A DNA stretch of 42,070 nucleotides from Neelides folsomi (GCA_034687125.1 JAQGBZ010000483.1:1-42070), one strand, 5' to 3'. Shown: positions 22,575 to 40,638, counted from the stretch's first letter. Notes: generated from the sequence alone by a model not told the origin. Numbers and translations: made by a program.

Positions 22575-25500
22575 TGAGGCTCACTTTCCTCGCCATCATA
22601 TCACTCATCCATCTCACTTAAGCTCGATGTTCCCTAGGATGTCGGCCGATAAGGACTCTGGTCGGATGATCCATCCACTGTCCCACCTTTCCCAAGACCA
22701 TCTCTCGCTCGTTCTCCCCTTCACGATCATATTATCTCTAATTACACCCCTTGGTTTTGAGATCAGAAAAAAATTATAGAGAGGCACTTGAAGGCTCCGA
22801 CCCGCTAATGAAAGAGGAGAGGAAACCCACCTTCTTACAGACACTATTAAAGTAATTTTTCTTCGGCAATTTCTGTGCAAAACAATAATAATCCAATACT
22901 CGTCCTCATCGAGGAAAGTAAAACGATATTGCTTATCCGTTCACGCCTTCAATCATACGAGATGCTCACTATGTTCCACGACCACAACGGAGGAGTTATG
23001 ATTCGTCTCAATAGTCTCTCACTCCTTCTTTCCGCTTATTATGTCCCATTACTCGGAATTTGGATACCTCTCGAAATTACTCATTTAAATAAATTAATTC
23101 GACCCAACTTTCCTTATGAGTCTTCGATATTTCATTACATCCTCCGCATATGTGCCCTTGTGTAATTTATTATGAACATTCTCACATTCCTCTCATCTCC
23201 TCTTCTCCTCATCCCCATATCCAAAACCATATAATTTCTTCACAAACTGGGAATTCAACTCTCTTTAATGGCCACAAGATTGGCGAGATTCTCTTCTTTT
23301 TCTTCTCCAAAATATAATTCCTCGTTGTTTTAACTTGTCCTTATTAAGATGGAGCGAAAGAGCAAGGACGTTTTTAAAGGGGCGGGCTTTGGGTGACTTA
23401 TAGGATATTTTCCTGGGTAGCGGCTCGGCTCGGTTGGTTGAAGAACCAATTTACCCGAAGCAGTCGAGTGTGAAAACGACGACGTGGACGAGAGAGAGCC
23501 TTATAGACCCGCCTCCCCAATGGGCGAACCCCCTACGGTTCCCAACTAATAAAACTTGATTTGTGAATACTTCGGACGACAGTCGAGTTTTCCTCTTCCT
23601 CATTCGGCCGGATTGTGCCGCCTCGGCAGCACCCGAATCCTGTTATTACCTCGACCACATAAACCATATTCCGGACCACTTCTCTCACTTAAATTGCCGG
23701 CCGGTGGATAACCATATGATTGAATGTCCGTATAACCGCAATTAGGATACAGAGATATATGGGATGTGCGGACGCTGTGGCAAATTTTGGCTACGGCTCC
23801 TTGATTCATGGCCCCTCATTTAATCTATTGTATTAATATTTATTGAGCCGACAGCGTTTATTGCCTTGTAATCTTCACCAGCTCTCTCCAGCCCTTCTGT
23901 CACGTAGATGATAGAGTGGAAGGCGAGCGAGGTGCCATGTTCGACGTTTTTAACTTCAGCATATCATCATTGAGCTCCTTTCTCTGTCGTCGCTCCCCCC
24001 GTTTGATGATGATTGAGGACTCACCCTTTCTCCAGGTCAGCCCTTCTTAATATACTAAATAAAACTGATGAACTACGGAGGAAATGTTTCCAACTGTTTA
24101 TGCGATTGGAGCATAAAGCAGATGGAGTGAATTTCTCGAGGGTCTTTACGTAATAATACTCGCTCGGCCCTATTGATTGATTTTTGGAGCTTCCCCCAAT
24201 TCTTCTCCTTTTAAACAGCCCTACAATGGCCATAATTGAGTAAACCTTTTAAAAAGGTAAATAATTGGGCCGGTGCTATAAAGCAAAATATTTAGGCTGT
24301 GTGTGCATAATAGGAAAGAGGCCGAGGGGAGATGAAGGCGAATGGAGATGATAAATTGGGGAAAGAGATGAGGAATAATGGGGCGTTAGGACGTTGGTTT
24401 TAAAATATGCAAACGAGTGTGGGCCAACAAGTCAAAATTGAGCTCCCGGGTTGAAAAGTGGGATATGGAGGTTGTCGTTCTTCAACGTTTGGGTTCATTT
24501 GGATTCGTTGGAGAGTCGGAGGGACATGATGTTAAAACAGGGAAGTTTGGGGAGGAGGGAGTAAGAAGCAGCAGCGAACAGTGAGAGTGATGTTGGATGT
24601 GGCAGATAGAAGAGCGGATCAAATTACGAGGGCAAAAAATAGACAAAGGGAAGTTACCATGGCGACGAGCGATGGTGAAACCCGATATTACCGGGTCCAT
24701 TTTTTAGGAAAATGCATGAGCGAGGATCATAGCTCGTCCTCTTGTCTAACTTGATCCTCTTGATGATAAAATAAAATAATCAGATGGAAAGACTTGGGCT
24801 ACAATCACATATGCATGTATTTATATTATATATGTATGAAATCCAAGAATTCACATATTCTAATGGGGACATTGTTTGTATCAACGTCGAGTCTCTTTAA
24901 TAAACAAACTCCAGCCAGGAGCCGGTTCGCGTTGTCCAGTAATCACCTGAACCTGAAAGGTTCCTTTATTATCTCGGCCCTTCAACGTACGAGGGCATAA
25001 TGAGGGTAACGGGCTGAATGAGGGCAGCATACCTTCCTGCCAACAAGTTATAGATTTGAGTCGAAGGGGATTTCATGGATTAGGGTGACTCTCAGCGTCA
25101 AATCTAAATGCTCATCGGGCTTCACATAATTTGTCAGAACGAATTTAATCAGCCGACCATCACGAATGAGAATCCGATTTGTTTTTCCACGGTGTAAACT
25201 GATGGGTCATTATTTGTACGAGGGAGGACTCGGGTTCAAATAAGTGAAAGGAATACACGTACTCCACAGAGGTAAGGGTCGGTCATTCATGAATGAGAGT
25301 TGGGCTGAATGTTGGACTACCTGTTCATTTGTTCACAAGGCTCCCTCACTCAAACCAATCTACCATATAGGTAGGCAATAAGTGAACAGAGTTCTCCCTT
25401 GAAGGCCCTTTCAACCCAACCTTTCTCCCAAGAGACCCCCGATCTGAGATAACATTGTTCGTCCCGCAATTGCTCTTTTCCGTCTACACAATCTCTCCAA

Positions 25501-26411
25501 CGAGGCTCGCCAATAAAAGGGCATCAATGGCTCAATCTTATTCTTCCAGGAGACTGAGCTGGATAAACTATGAGGAGAGTCTTTAGTCCACTTCACTTCC
25601 TTTGAAGAAAGACCTTCAAGTGAGCATTGTGAGGGTGCGGGACACTCAAAATACTGATGGACTCAATCGCTCCCCACCGGGCCCCACCCTCTCGAGAGAC
25701 TTCACTCAAATTGGCTCCGATAAGTGTTTGGGGATTAGAGAAACTTGAAGCCGTCTGTAACTTTATTCGGGACGCATCACAACAAACACATTAAACATGC
25801 TCCAAACCCATGGAGGGACATGCTTCAATTACGCCAAGAACCAATAGCTTTTTTATCCTCATTGAGCCTAAATACTCCTCAATTCAATTGTCAATTAGAT
25901 GGGAGATGAAACGCCTTGGCTTTAGATTCTTAATTGACTAATGGATGACAAAAAAAGCGCTGAGATTTGAGTTGAGTAACTTTTTTATTTATTTGATTTT
26001 TAGATTAAATTATAAAGAAGATGAGTATAATTGTTATTACAAATTATAAGTATCACAATATCGATAAGAATCATATTTATATTTATTTACCAATACGCGA
26101 AAGGTTTTATATTAGACCTATATTAAAACATTTCTTCTGAATATTCATTCACTACCGGTCATTGTAGAAATGAACATTTAATTAATATCCTCGATTGTTG
26201 AACGTATTCATATGAGTTTATTACATGCGTTAAAATACAAAATGTAACTTCCACGAGAATTGAATGGGGGATTTTTTATTGTTGTAATTATTTAATAATG
26301 TTGATAAAACGCTGTGCATTAAAAGAATGTTAATAAATTAAAGAGAATCAGCGCAGGGAAGCGATTTGAGCTTGATTGACATTCTGACCGTGGTTAAGTT
26401 ACCTGGCGGTT

Positions 26412-26419
26412 ATGCAAAT
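26412..26419 (+). promoter_or_regulatory. POU octamer motif ATGCAAAT in a non-coding block
   Basis: A perfect octamer lies in a GC-richer block that starts abruptly near 26345 after 380 bases of AT-rich DNA. TGATTGACA (about 26373) and other homeodomain-like cores are close by. The setting 1.4 kb downstream of SIX1/2 suits an enhancer, but a single octamer can arise by chance. Confidence 0.25.
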
Positions 26420-27483
26420 GATTCGGTAAGAGGTTGGAGTTTACCATTAGAACCCTCTTTTAATAATGGGCCTTTAACTATTATAGTATTCGTAATGGCG
26501 CTTTTGATTAAGGCTTTGAATAATACCGCAGATTACGTGACCTCTTGGGTGGAAGTTTTATTATGTATTTTCTAAAGTTCTTGCTTAATCTGAATGCCAA
26601 GTAGATTAGAATCCAATTTGTCGACGTGTAGATAATTAAAGCTGGATGAGAAGAGGTGTGTTTAAAAAGAGCGGAAGCGGCTCAAACTCCTTAGAGAAGA
26701 TTCTCACATCTTAAGGGAGGAGATTCGGAACATTAATGCTCACTTTGAGATATAGGGAAATTCAATGGCAAGGGACACTCCCACGGGCTGAAGAAGGTCT
26801 TATCTACACATACACATTGATGTATTGAAGGCATTGCAAATTCTCTCGGCTCGTGTGGCTCGCTTCTCAAGGATCCTTGGATTACGGAGCTCCACTACAC
26901 GTTATAGATGCATCTCTTCGCAGATGTTTATCACCTATGGTATCGTGTTTCGGGGAGAGTAAAAATGGAACAGCGGGTTATTTCTGACTCACCTATTCGA
27001 ACGCCGTTCCCCGGCATTCGACTCCACGTAAGTTTAAATAGTTATCTAAAAGTACTTCACGGACAATCTAAAGAAGCTATAGAATGACAATTCACCGAGT
27101 CTCATTGATATATTACAGCTGAGAGTGAGAGAACGTGAGGAGCTCCTGTAGCTCACATGCTCATCATAATGGCAACGAGGAAGAGCTTGGAATATTAATG
27201 GATACAAATGTCACTTTTTCAGTGACTTCAATTTTTACAATATCCTTCATCCTTAACTACGTCCAACCTACAGATAGATAATATATTATATTATTCATAG
27301 GTGCGTCACTCAGACGAGCACAACACGCTGATGGATAAACCCATCGGCTTCGACAAACACTCAACAAGAGGAGATTCGTGTAACTATTATATTAGTACGA
27401 GGAGACAGTGAGATATCCACAGTACATTGAGGTATTTTTACGGTATCTATTTCTATTGTGGAAGATCTATGAGATTCGGAATT

Positions 27484-27489
27484 TTTATT
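27484..27489 (-). terminator. Candidate poly(A) signal of SIX1/2
   Basis: On the minus strand AATAAA lies about 295 bases after the stop codon at 27784. It is the nearest canonical signal I see. Confidence 0.4.
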
Positions 27490-27783
27490 TGAGAATGAGT
27501 GTTCCTAATGAATGGTAGCTTTCTAGCGAAAGTAGACCTGGTTGTGTCATAATAACGGTCATAGAAAGGAGATTGTATGTTTGGAGTACAAGGGCTCTGA
27601 GCTGAGGAAGGGGGTGGAAATAAATTGGATATCTCTCTTCGGCCTCTTAGAATAGAGACGTTTGAGAGTGAAATATGAGAAGGGTGAATGGATGAGTGTT
27701 ATCGTAAGTGAATTATGTTCTGGAATCTGGACCGGGCTGGAGGGGCAGGAGGAGGTGGAGCTCGCGAGTTACTCAATCCAATG

Positions 27784-30821
<3,038 letters not shown>

Positions 30822-30824
30822 TTC

Positions 30825-33800
30825 TGTCCAATTGAGAACAGAATGTTAAGTCAATAATGCAATAAGCCTAATCCATTTGTTATCAAACTGGAGTACAGCA
30901 ATTCTTCTTAATTCTTTATATGGTGCGGAGAAAAACAGTTTTTAATGGAACGGATCACTAATCAATCTCGTAAAGTGTCAAAGAGATTTTGAAAAGGTTT
31001 TGAGTCAAAATTACTTGAATGACGAGAGGTACGCTCAGGTTTCATTTATAATATTTGGCGGAGTGAGATGTAGAGGGTTCATTTAGAGATAGGAAAGCGG
31101 ATATTTATATTCCCTGGCACTGAATTCAGACTCGCTATGTTGAGAGAGAGAAATTTAACACTTTGAGACGAGTTGCACAAATGTTTGGGCAACTGGCGAA
31201 TGTCACTCACTCATTTGCTCCTTGGGCCCTGAAGAGTTATGGGCGACTGGGTAATAAGGAGTCAAGGAGCCTTGAACAACAATCGGGACAACAATAGGAG
31301 TATTTGTGTGGAGACTTGAGGCCCACTCGAGAGTCTCTACAGGCTGGAAATGGACAGCGAACTGAATATGAATCAGGTCTGTGAGGAGCCTTTTGTTGGG
31401 CCAAGCCCCGGCTCAGACTCCAAACCATTCCCAGCCCACATGGAGGATTTTTCGTGTAGAGTGGTTGGCTGACTTTTGCTTTTGCTTGGGCTCAGGTTCC
31501 ATCCTCATGAGCGATTATGCGCCTGTAAGAACATCCCTTTGGCTCTACCACCGGGTGGAGTTTGATATCAAGTCGACTAGCTCTTAATCGCCACCACTAC
31601 TAACTCCACTTCAATTCACCTATCTCTGCACCCTCCTTGAGCACACCACCTCCTTCCATATCATTCCCTCTATCAATTATCCACATCATCATCCCCAATT
31701 ACAATTCCATTACCCAACTCGGCTCGCAACTCTCATAATTCCACTCAACCCTCATATCTACCCATCTATCTCTGCAAATTCCTCCCTCTTCCCTTCTGTC
31801 ATTTTAAGAGGCTCGAGAGATTCATTCCTTAACGAACTATCACAATAAATACTTCAACCATAATGCAAACGACCCCGCTATCCCCCTCTGAGAACCTGAT
31901 ATTTTGAATATTTGATTTGATTCTATAAAGGCTAAAATTCTCATAGTCGCATTTAATCGTGCGACACAAGGAGATTTTTAAAAGCACTCAACAAGAAATA
32001 ACCGTCTATATGTAGATAAACTTACCAAAATAAAATATGCATGTTTTAATTTACTGTATAAAAACAAGCCTTGAGCATCAAAGTTCAAATTAAGTGGGTT
32101 AAAAAATCTATTTGTATTCTTCTCATTAATATTATTGTAACATCCATGTTGAAATTATGCGATGTTGAAGATAAGCTTTTTTTATTTTCATTCTTGGAGG
32201 GAGGAAATGAAAGAAAACATTTATTAATACTATCATTCTTTCCATAATAGCTATCATTAAAATATTCCATGTTAAAGAAATGGTTGAGTCAACAAATTGA
32301 ATTATTCAGGATCGTTCCCTCACAATGGGAAAATAACATTACCACCCACTGGTGAATGTTGATAATGCCGTGCATTAGAAATGAGTGACTCTCCGTGTGG
32401 GATGATCTAGAAATAATAATAAGTTAACGAGAACCTTCACATAAAGGCGAGTGAATAGCCTCTCGGGTGACTGGAGAGATTTTCCGCTTATCATTCAATT
32501 TTTCAATTCCCACTTGGGCGTGCGAGGTTGAGGTCTCACAACAGAGTATAAGTAACCCATTTGACCCAAAATGTCGCACATTATCGGAGAGAAAAGTCAC
32601 AGAGGTCCGTCCGTGCTCTCCTGATCTTCATAATAGTATTATATGAAAGGGAGTCTATTATGGTTTTGCAAGGTTCGCCCATGTCATTCATCGGAGTCTA
32701 TTATTTTGAAGGAGGGCCATTGGGAACCGAAGGCATTTCCTCTCTCTCTCTCATCCATTCTTCCTCTTTGTGGCAATGGAGTCGAGTAAATGGGGAGCAA
32801 GTACATATAATCCATTATTATTAGCTCCTGCCTCGTTTGTCCGCTCTGCCTCGTGAAGTTGTGAATGTGAATAATACAGCTATTGGAAAGATCAGCCCTT
32901 GTCGATTTCTCATTCAATTGGGATTGTGAGCGAGAGGCTGTTGCTAACCTATTCCTCAGTCGAAACTTGTCTCTCATTGTCGGATTGTGTCCGAACAATT
33001 GGCGTAGTTAGAGGCGGTTTGTTTCCTTCTTTGACCCACCTTTCGTCATTCTGGAAAGAGGGTACGTGCCCGAGCCTTCTCTTTATCCCAGCTCATTGAC
33101 AAGTAGAGAGAGAAAGGCGTTGTATGTAGGTCTTCCTTTTCTGAATTGAAGCCCCTGAAACGGAAGGGCCGAGGTTTGTAATGTGTATTTAAATGCTCCT
33201 ACTTGGAATTTTGAAAGAGCACAAGAGCCTTCAGTTGCTCTTTCCGTCCATTCAATCATGGAGGTATCAAGAAAATAGTGGGAGTATATGGTAGAAGAAT
33301 AAGGGCCCTTTCAAGTCTCTACTATAATGTCCTTCATCCCGCCCTCGCGCTCTTTCCTCCTCCTTGTCATTCTCACTTTGTTTTCTCAAGACGACTCACT
33401 TATTTTGGTCTTTGCTACTCACAGTAAGTATACTCTACAATACTCTACATACTATATGAATAATACATAGACTCAGGAACCAAAATGCATCAGGGCAGGA
33501 TATGACGGAGATGCTCAGAAAGACCTCAATTGAAATATGTGGAGTAAGATGGAAGAGGACACATTGAGGAACCTTTAACGCGCATTTTATTATGGTTTCA
33601 TGCTGTTTACCATTCAAAACCTTCTTGAGCCTCTCCTCCCGCATTGAAGGGTCTGAAAGGGTGCTTCTTGTCCTTTCTCTTCCTTCTTTCTCAAACCACT
33701 CCTCAGCTGAAGATGTGTGTTTGATTTGAAAGGGGCGAGGATCCGGGCTTAATGGCTATATGGCTCCCAACATGTCTCCTTACATCCACACAATAAAGAT

Positions 33801-36800
33801 GATGATAGGATAACGAGCATGGGAAATGTTATTTGAGGTTTGCCGAAGGGTCTTCTTAAGGTATTATGTGTGCCTTTTGAAGTCAAGGAAACGAATGGCC
33901 GAGGGAGTTGTCGGTCGGATCGATCTTCCTTTATTGAAGACGGACCAGAAGAGGAAGAACACCTTGTTTCTCCAACCGACAATTGTCTTCCCTAATGAAG
34001 AATGCAAGATGACGACGAGTTGGGTCGTATCCCCTTTCAACTTATGACTCCCGGTGATGAGGGGGGGGGGCTATGCGGATCGTGGGGATTTCCGAACCTC
34101 TTCTGACTAAGAGCTTATCGTTAGTCTGTTCGCAGTTGGCATAGCTGAATGGAATGAGACGCATAATGGCATAATGTGGACTGAAGGCAAGTCACGGTTA
34201 ATGGCATGGCAGGATTTTCTCGGCCTATTTGGGCACAAAATATTGGTCTCTTTCATAAGGAGTATCGGGTTTCGAATGCATCTGTCTACTTTCCTGTTCT
34301 GACATTTGATACGTATATGGTTCCATGGTTGATGGCTGTAGATGAACACCCCTTCAACTCCGTCACTCCCCACCGAATCTTCCATGTTCGCTCTGCACAC
34401 AGACAACTACACACATTCATCCCAAGAGGGTTCCCAGGTCCCTCAGATCCAGAAACCTGACGAGCTGTGGGAGGTCCATTGTTGTCGAGGCTCCGAGATG
34501 TTTGTTTTTACAGTTTCGACGACTTCCATGCACCGTGAGCTCTTCGGACCCCACTTATACACAGACGTCCGCCGGTGACTACTGACCATTCGGATCCAGT
34601 GATTCTTGGAGCCGGGAAAGGACCGAGAAACACACGTTGTTTATCCGCCGCTCCCAAGGGTAAATAAATAAGGGACAAATGGGGGCTTTTGGAGGAAAAG
34701 CTCTTTTTAAATCGACTCCTAGAATAAGATGGTGTGAGGGGAATTTGTGTTAAAACTAATTTGAAACAACGGTTCATGAGAACTCAAGTTTTCCCTTCCT
34801 TCGTCGCTTCCCGGGAGTCCCCTGCGAGAGATTTGAGTGAGAGGAGGCTGGGCGGAATAAAAAGAGGGTCTTTGAGAAAGGTCAAGCGAGAGTGGCGAGA
34901 AGTGGCAATGATGACTTTTTCATGATCCTCTATGAAGATGAAGGAGTGAGAGGACAATGTGGACCCACAGGGCCTCCTCCTGTCATCCCGATAAAAAGCG
35001 TCTCAAGTGTGTGACTACGTCATAGAGTCAAAGGAGCCCCTCTCCTACCCTTCCATTCCTCCCTGGACCGTAACAAGGTGTCCACATGAGAGGAGAAGCC
35101 TTGTATTCTTCTCCCATTCAATGCCGCATAAAACCACAAAGACACTTTTCATGTGTCAGCGGAATCCAAGAACGAGGATTTGTGATAGGGTGACTCCTCG
35201 GGTCGTTTGTGGCGAAAGCAACTCCCCAGTGTGACGGTGGCATTATACTATTAGATTAATGGTGGCACCAGCCCCCCGAAGACCGGAATGGACAATATTC
35301 CCATCCGCCTCGAATAAAAACCCTTCATAATATTCCCATTTATATAATAATCATATATAGGCTCTGTCAAGGAGTGTCATCCGCTTTTTCCTCCTTTATG
35401 GAATTTTATTATTATCCTCCCAATCCCCAATACTTTCCCCCAATCCGAAACCCTTCGTTTCAATAACCTTCGTCCCGACCTTTTTTACGCCAGATTTATA
35501 TGCTCTAAATTTTTCTCTGATCTTTTCTACCCTTTTTTGAAAAGTAAAAGGCCGAATAGTTTCCCATAGTCCATGGCGTCTCTCTTCAAGCGGAGAGCAA
35601 AGGGCGGCTCGTCACAACTAATGTTATAGTTTTAATGGACGAGGTTCCGGCTAATGGCCCTCCTCATTTCTCAAACTCCCTAATAAAACTTTTGCTTAGC
35701 AGGCCGTGAGGATAAGTGAGTAAGTGGGGACATTGGAGTCCTTAAGGCTGAAGATCATCGAACCGATTTTCTGACGAGGGCTGCTAAGAAGACAAACACA
35801 TGTTTTCTTTCCTTTCAAAGAAGGAGATGATAAGAGAGTCCGGATGGGGGCCCTTGAGGGACATGCAGATGTGGCCAACTTGGACCTCTGGGACTTGATA
35901 AATGAAGGGACCAGAGAACAAGGAAATGACAAATGACTTCAACATTTCGACCTGACACCTTCACAAATTTCTTCTGATATCAACTCTTCTCCATTTCTCT
36001 TATTTAGATTTGGATCAAAATATTTTCATCCTCGCCCTTTTTCCACTTCTTTAACAAATTACGGGGTCCTTTTTTCGATTTTATCTCTTAACCTTATTCC
36101 CCTTTGTCACCTGCACACTCTTCAAACAAGGAATTCTCCCTGGAATGCACTTCAAGTTCTTGCACTAACATTGATTTAAAGATAATTACACTCTTTATCA
36201 TATAAAAGAATGCATCAAGTTCCTCGAATTGTTGATATCATACGACACGAATAAATGTCTTTGAGGTTAGAAATGTCATTCATATCAGATGATCAGATTG
36301 TATAAAGTGTGAACCTTCCAACTTGTATATTATATTCCTAATACCTAGAGTATATTCAACTAATTTTTAACATAGATTAATAGTGAGTATGATGAATTGT
36401 TTATTTAAATTATTCCTTTTCTGTGAGTTTGTTTTCAGGCATAAAGTAAAATGAGATGAAATTGCTAAATGGACTTTTCATTAAAATCTCAATATCCTCA
36501 GCCTTGTTTTTTCACCCCTATGATCAAATAAATAACAATGCGATGCAAGGTTTTAAATAGAAAGTTCCAAAGACCATCGTGCAGCAGGAAGGCGGGTTGA
36601 GTTTATTCTATTAACGCTCGGCTTATCAAGAAAAGTTAAATGTGTAATTAACCTGAACGATAGGAACGTCAAAGTGGTTCGATTTGATCCAACGATATGG
36701 TCGTAATGATTCGAGATGGGGCCGTTATGTATCCGCACACATATTTAGAAGATTGATAAATGAACATTTTCCGCATTAGAAAATTACAGTTATCATGGAG

Positions 36801-39800
36801 GAGAGAAATAATGTTTGATTAGGATTCGAGCCAACGACGTGTTAGAAGAGGGAGGACGGGGGACGCGATGAAGGTGGGCCGACGAGGTAAGGCAAAGTTT
36901 AACTTGCCGAAAGGACCATTATGATAAGCCTTTTCTCTCGAGCCTAATTGAAATAAGGATTTATGACCACCTAATTGACGCCTTTCATTCTCGCTTTTTT
37001 ATCGAGTCTCAATACGAAGTGAGCTTGGAGGGGCATGTAATAATGGGCAGCCTGGAAGCAGACCAAATTCTCGTATCTCCATCTCCTTCTTCCGCTCACT
37101 TATTCTTCCGAATCACGCGAATCCATAAAATTTCAGTTAGTTTTCCAACATTTAGCCCCACTTAAGTTCCACTTTGAGCCGTTTTCAATGAAGGGAAGCC
37201 ACACCTTTAATAACGATCAGAGCGATCATCCTCGTCCCCAGCTCCCAGATCCCTCTCCCTGATAAATGTGATTGGATATTGAAGAGCTATTATGGATTGT
37301 TCGAGATCTCTCCGGCATTAATGCTGGACCCAAAGCTCTCACACACGTACATATGGAAAAGTATCTTGAATTATTACGCCTCATTCACCCCCACGTCTCC
37401 CTCATGTCTCTCTGATTTAAATATCAAAAAGAAACTTGATGATGAAGATCCTTCATTTGATTCTTATCCATTTTAAGTCAATCAGAAGTGAGGCATAATT
37501 TTACAAGAACTCGTTTCACTCATAAGAAAATGAGGACCGATGTCGTAGTTAGTGATAAAGAAGAAGGGTGAATATTTAGCTAGTAATCCGTATGCGTCAC
37601 GAGGCTTCTCTGATTATAAGGATTAATTGAGTCAGAGGCGCACAAGTCCGACGATTCCGATCCTTGTCTTCATCATACCGAAGTCGAGTTTAAACTCTTA
37701 TCTCATTTATTTACAGATTCTTGACATATTTATTTTACGAGGAGAGGACAGAGTTGTGACCAGAGGAGTGAAACAATAAGAGACTTGTTGAAGCTAGCAA
37801 CCCTTTCCTATTTGATAGGAATCATTATGTGGTGTAGTTCCTCTGAAGGAGAGGAAGGCGAGATCTAGATCTGACCATTAAAGACTGACTTCTTGACATC
37901 TTGTTGTGACAACGAATGGGAAGGAAGATACAAATTCAAGCATTCTACAGTCCCAGTTGAAGGAAGTAATGGAATAGGAAAAGGTATCACCGTATACTGT
38001 TATAAGTACACAAAATGCTTTCTACATTGTTTAGTATTGGAGTAAGTTGTATGAACTCCCCAATTTACAAGTCTAACTAAAGAATTGACCGGTACGTTTA
38101 ACATTTGTTTTCTCGTTGCTCGTTGTTTTTCTCGTTGTTTTTCTCTTCGAATACCAAAGACAAAGGGTGATATCGCGTTTAAACACCTGTTAGCCAAAGT
38201 GTGATGGGGCATGGAGTCGAAATGGGAGCTGCCGACACGAGTTTTAATTAGAGTCTCCGCTCTCTCATTCCCAAATGAATATGCTTGACAATGATTAATG
38301 AGTTGGGCACAGTGTCCCAACTCACTTGCACCCAATGTGCATAATAAGAAAATTTCCACATTGGAACTCGCCGTTCGATACCTATCGATTAATCAATACT
38401 CCATTGATATAAATTCTTACAATTGGAAGGAAAATTGAGTCTCACTGTCTTCGTATCGTCTGGTGGGATCTGAGAGCCAATTTACATACAAATCAAACCG
38501 TAACTCTGCCGCATTCACCCCTTCCTTCTCACCTCACACCAACAGGAGAAATCGAGGTAGAGAAAAGGAGTGGCTAACGACACTAACGAGTCCGTCCTTT
38601 TAACTTGTGAGGTTGGAAGGCTAGAAACACGTCAATACAATGGCACGAGCTCCCCATTCTTTATATATACCAACTCACAATATATGAATGACAATCATTA
38701 TGTAGCCGGGCGGATTTTATATCATTGATCATTATTCAGAGATAACAATGCTCAAATGAGAAACGTGAATACAAAAGAGACTCAACTAAAGATAATCAAA
38801 AAGTCTTTGATAGGAGAATTAGAATTCGGTTGAAAATGAGTGAAATCGAAACGCCTCTGTATGACGTTAGTTCCAGTAGTAAAGAGATAAAAGTTGAAAA
38901 TTCGGAGAATCCAAAAATTGATAGAGAATCATTAAAGTTTTCATAAATCCACATCATTAAATTTTGAGAAGAAACAAAATCTATAAAAAATGCAAACTAA
39001 CTCAAAGGTACATATTATATTATATATATCCTCACAAACTCTGCTGTATAATAAGTATATTGCTTATAAATATACCAATAGACTCCTTCAAATTACACAT
39101 TTTTGAAATAATAAGGGAAATGTTGGCATCATTAGCAAAACTTTAATATTGATGATGCAAGGTTTTGAGATCGAGAAACCATAATTATTTTTTGACTTTT
39201 ATGTCTGCCTTCCTATATTTATATTAGTACATTTACATAATACATAGATATCTAATACATCAAAAGATATTATAAATATTACCTACACTGGTACATTTGA
39301 TATCTACTTACAAAATAAGAGTTATAACACGAAAATAAAAATTAAGAGAAACATCTATCTTTTATGCACTTTATTTTAACAATTTATGTTACAGATAGTT
39401 GAACTTATTTATTTAATATCGTCGGCATTTGTTTTTTGGGACTTTTCTAAAAATTGAATAAAACTGAATAACTTATTGAAGCCACTATTTATTCTTTGAA
39501 ACTGAACCTATCTTATTGTTTACGAAAATACAAATATCTACACAAGGATGGCTATTTTATTTTTTGTTTTTAATGAATCCTGGATGAGAACTTGTATTAC
39601 CAATATTTTTCAGTAGTTTGATTTCTTTTATAAGTAATATAATATGTATAACATATATCGAATAAAATGTTTAATTAGATCATTGTGAAGTCCTTTTACT
39701 TCGAGATATGAGAGGTACATAACTTTCATGCCAATTGTAAATTCTTCTTTAATTCAATGAAAATGAATACAATAATTGATCTTTCGTCTAGTCTAAATGT

Positions 39801-40551
39801 AATGTAGAGATTTAGATACAAATCAATTAACCACATATCAAGAACATATAACCAATATTGTGATAATTGATATGTTTCATGTTATGGCACTTATCCAGGA
39901 AATATTATTTTGGCTTAGATTGTGTATAAATATGTAAATTGAGGTAAATAAAATCCACATAGACAACATGGAGGTAGGATTGATGGAAGAAAACTAATGG
40001 GGAAACCGACAGATGAAACCCAATCTTCACTTTTAAAAACTCTTCAGGTGAAACGAAGAATTGTATATATTAAGTTCCTTTCATCCCTTTTAGTTACTTA
40101 ATATGAGCTCGAAAGCATGGATGCGAATAAAGGATCAATTTCATTTTTTATTCCTTCATTCCTCCCTCCATCCCCACGTTATAAAGTCCTCTTTAATTAA
40201 GGCTCAAAACTCATAGCACTGTATGCACTTGTGTTATTCACTCATATCGTAATAAAGTTTGTGCCCATTCACCCTTTTATTGAAAGAGATGAACGAGAGA
40301 AACCATAATAAAATCGTCTATATTCAAAATTCATTCTGAATTAAAAAATTGATGATTCATTATTTATGATTCATATGATTAAATACATTTAAATGATTTA
40401 AACTTTTAAAACTCTAGTTTCTTTTAAAATACTTTCTCTCAAACATACTTGAGTAAAGTGTAAGAAAATTAATATTACTCAAGTCTAAAAGGTAGTCTTT
40501 AGGAACTATCAAATCAAAATAATCAAATTACTTTGTTATGAATTAAAGAAT
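30825..40551. other. Long stretch without a supported gene, upstream of SIX1/2
   Basis: It must contain the SIX1/2 promoter and any 5'-UTR exon. Composition alternates: GC-richer at about 30830-31830, 32290-36140 and 36560-38720; AT-rich at about 31900-32290, 36160-36560 and from 38740 onward. Many open frames of 60-119 codons exist, the longest at 38000-38359 (-), but none shows a known domain, codon bias or splice context. A run of ten G lies at 34061-34070 and a short imperfect repeat of ctcgttgtttttctc near 38120-38145. I find no tRNA. Confidence 0.5.
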
Positions 40552-40557
40552 TTTATT
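40552..40557 (-). terminator. Candidate poly(A) signal of the CFAP107-like gene
   Basis: AATAAA on the minus strand lies 82 bases after the stop codon at 40639. Confidence 0.5.
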
Positions 40558-40638
40558 GCTCCTCGATGATTATTAAACTGCTTATTTGAGTCCAGTAACT
40601 CAATTTCTACAGATTTAAGTATTATCATTTGTGTTGAT

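Larger units (their letters stand above)
19231..27483. other. Long stretch without a supported gene, between ELMO and SIX1/2
   Basis: Bases 19231 to about 21700 are AT-rich with no coding signal. From about 21700 to 25950 composition changes sharply to GC-richer, complex sequence full of short open frames in several frames; none has a recognisable domain, codon bias or paired splice sites. Bases 25960-26340 are AT-rich again, then GC-richer sequence resumes and runs into SIX1/2. A perfect 14-base palindrome (TCATTCATGAATGA, 25283-25296) and a GGAA hairpin (22550-22574) lie here. I read the region as likely cis-regulatory DNA for SIX1/2 and possibly ELMO. Confidence 0.5.

Noticed and set aside
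23590..23640. Resemblance to the 5' end of U6 snRNA (cctcggcagcaccc)
   Set aside because: Only part of the motif matches and the downstream U6 core is absent.
36815..36835. tRNA B-box-like sequence (minus strand GGCTCGAATCC)
   Set aside because: The flanks do not form a T stem and no A box or acceptor stem is present.
38000..38359. 119-codon minus-strand open frame in the SIX1/2 upstream region
   Set aside because: No recognisable domain, no paired splice sites, and it includes a low-complexity segment from a ctcgttgttttt repeat. A frame this long is not surprising in GC-richer non-coding DNA.
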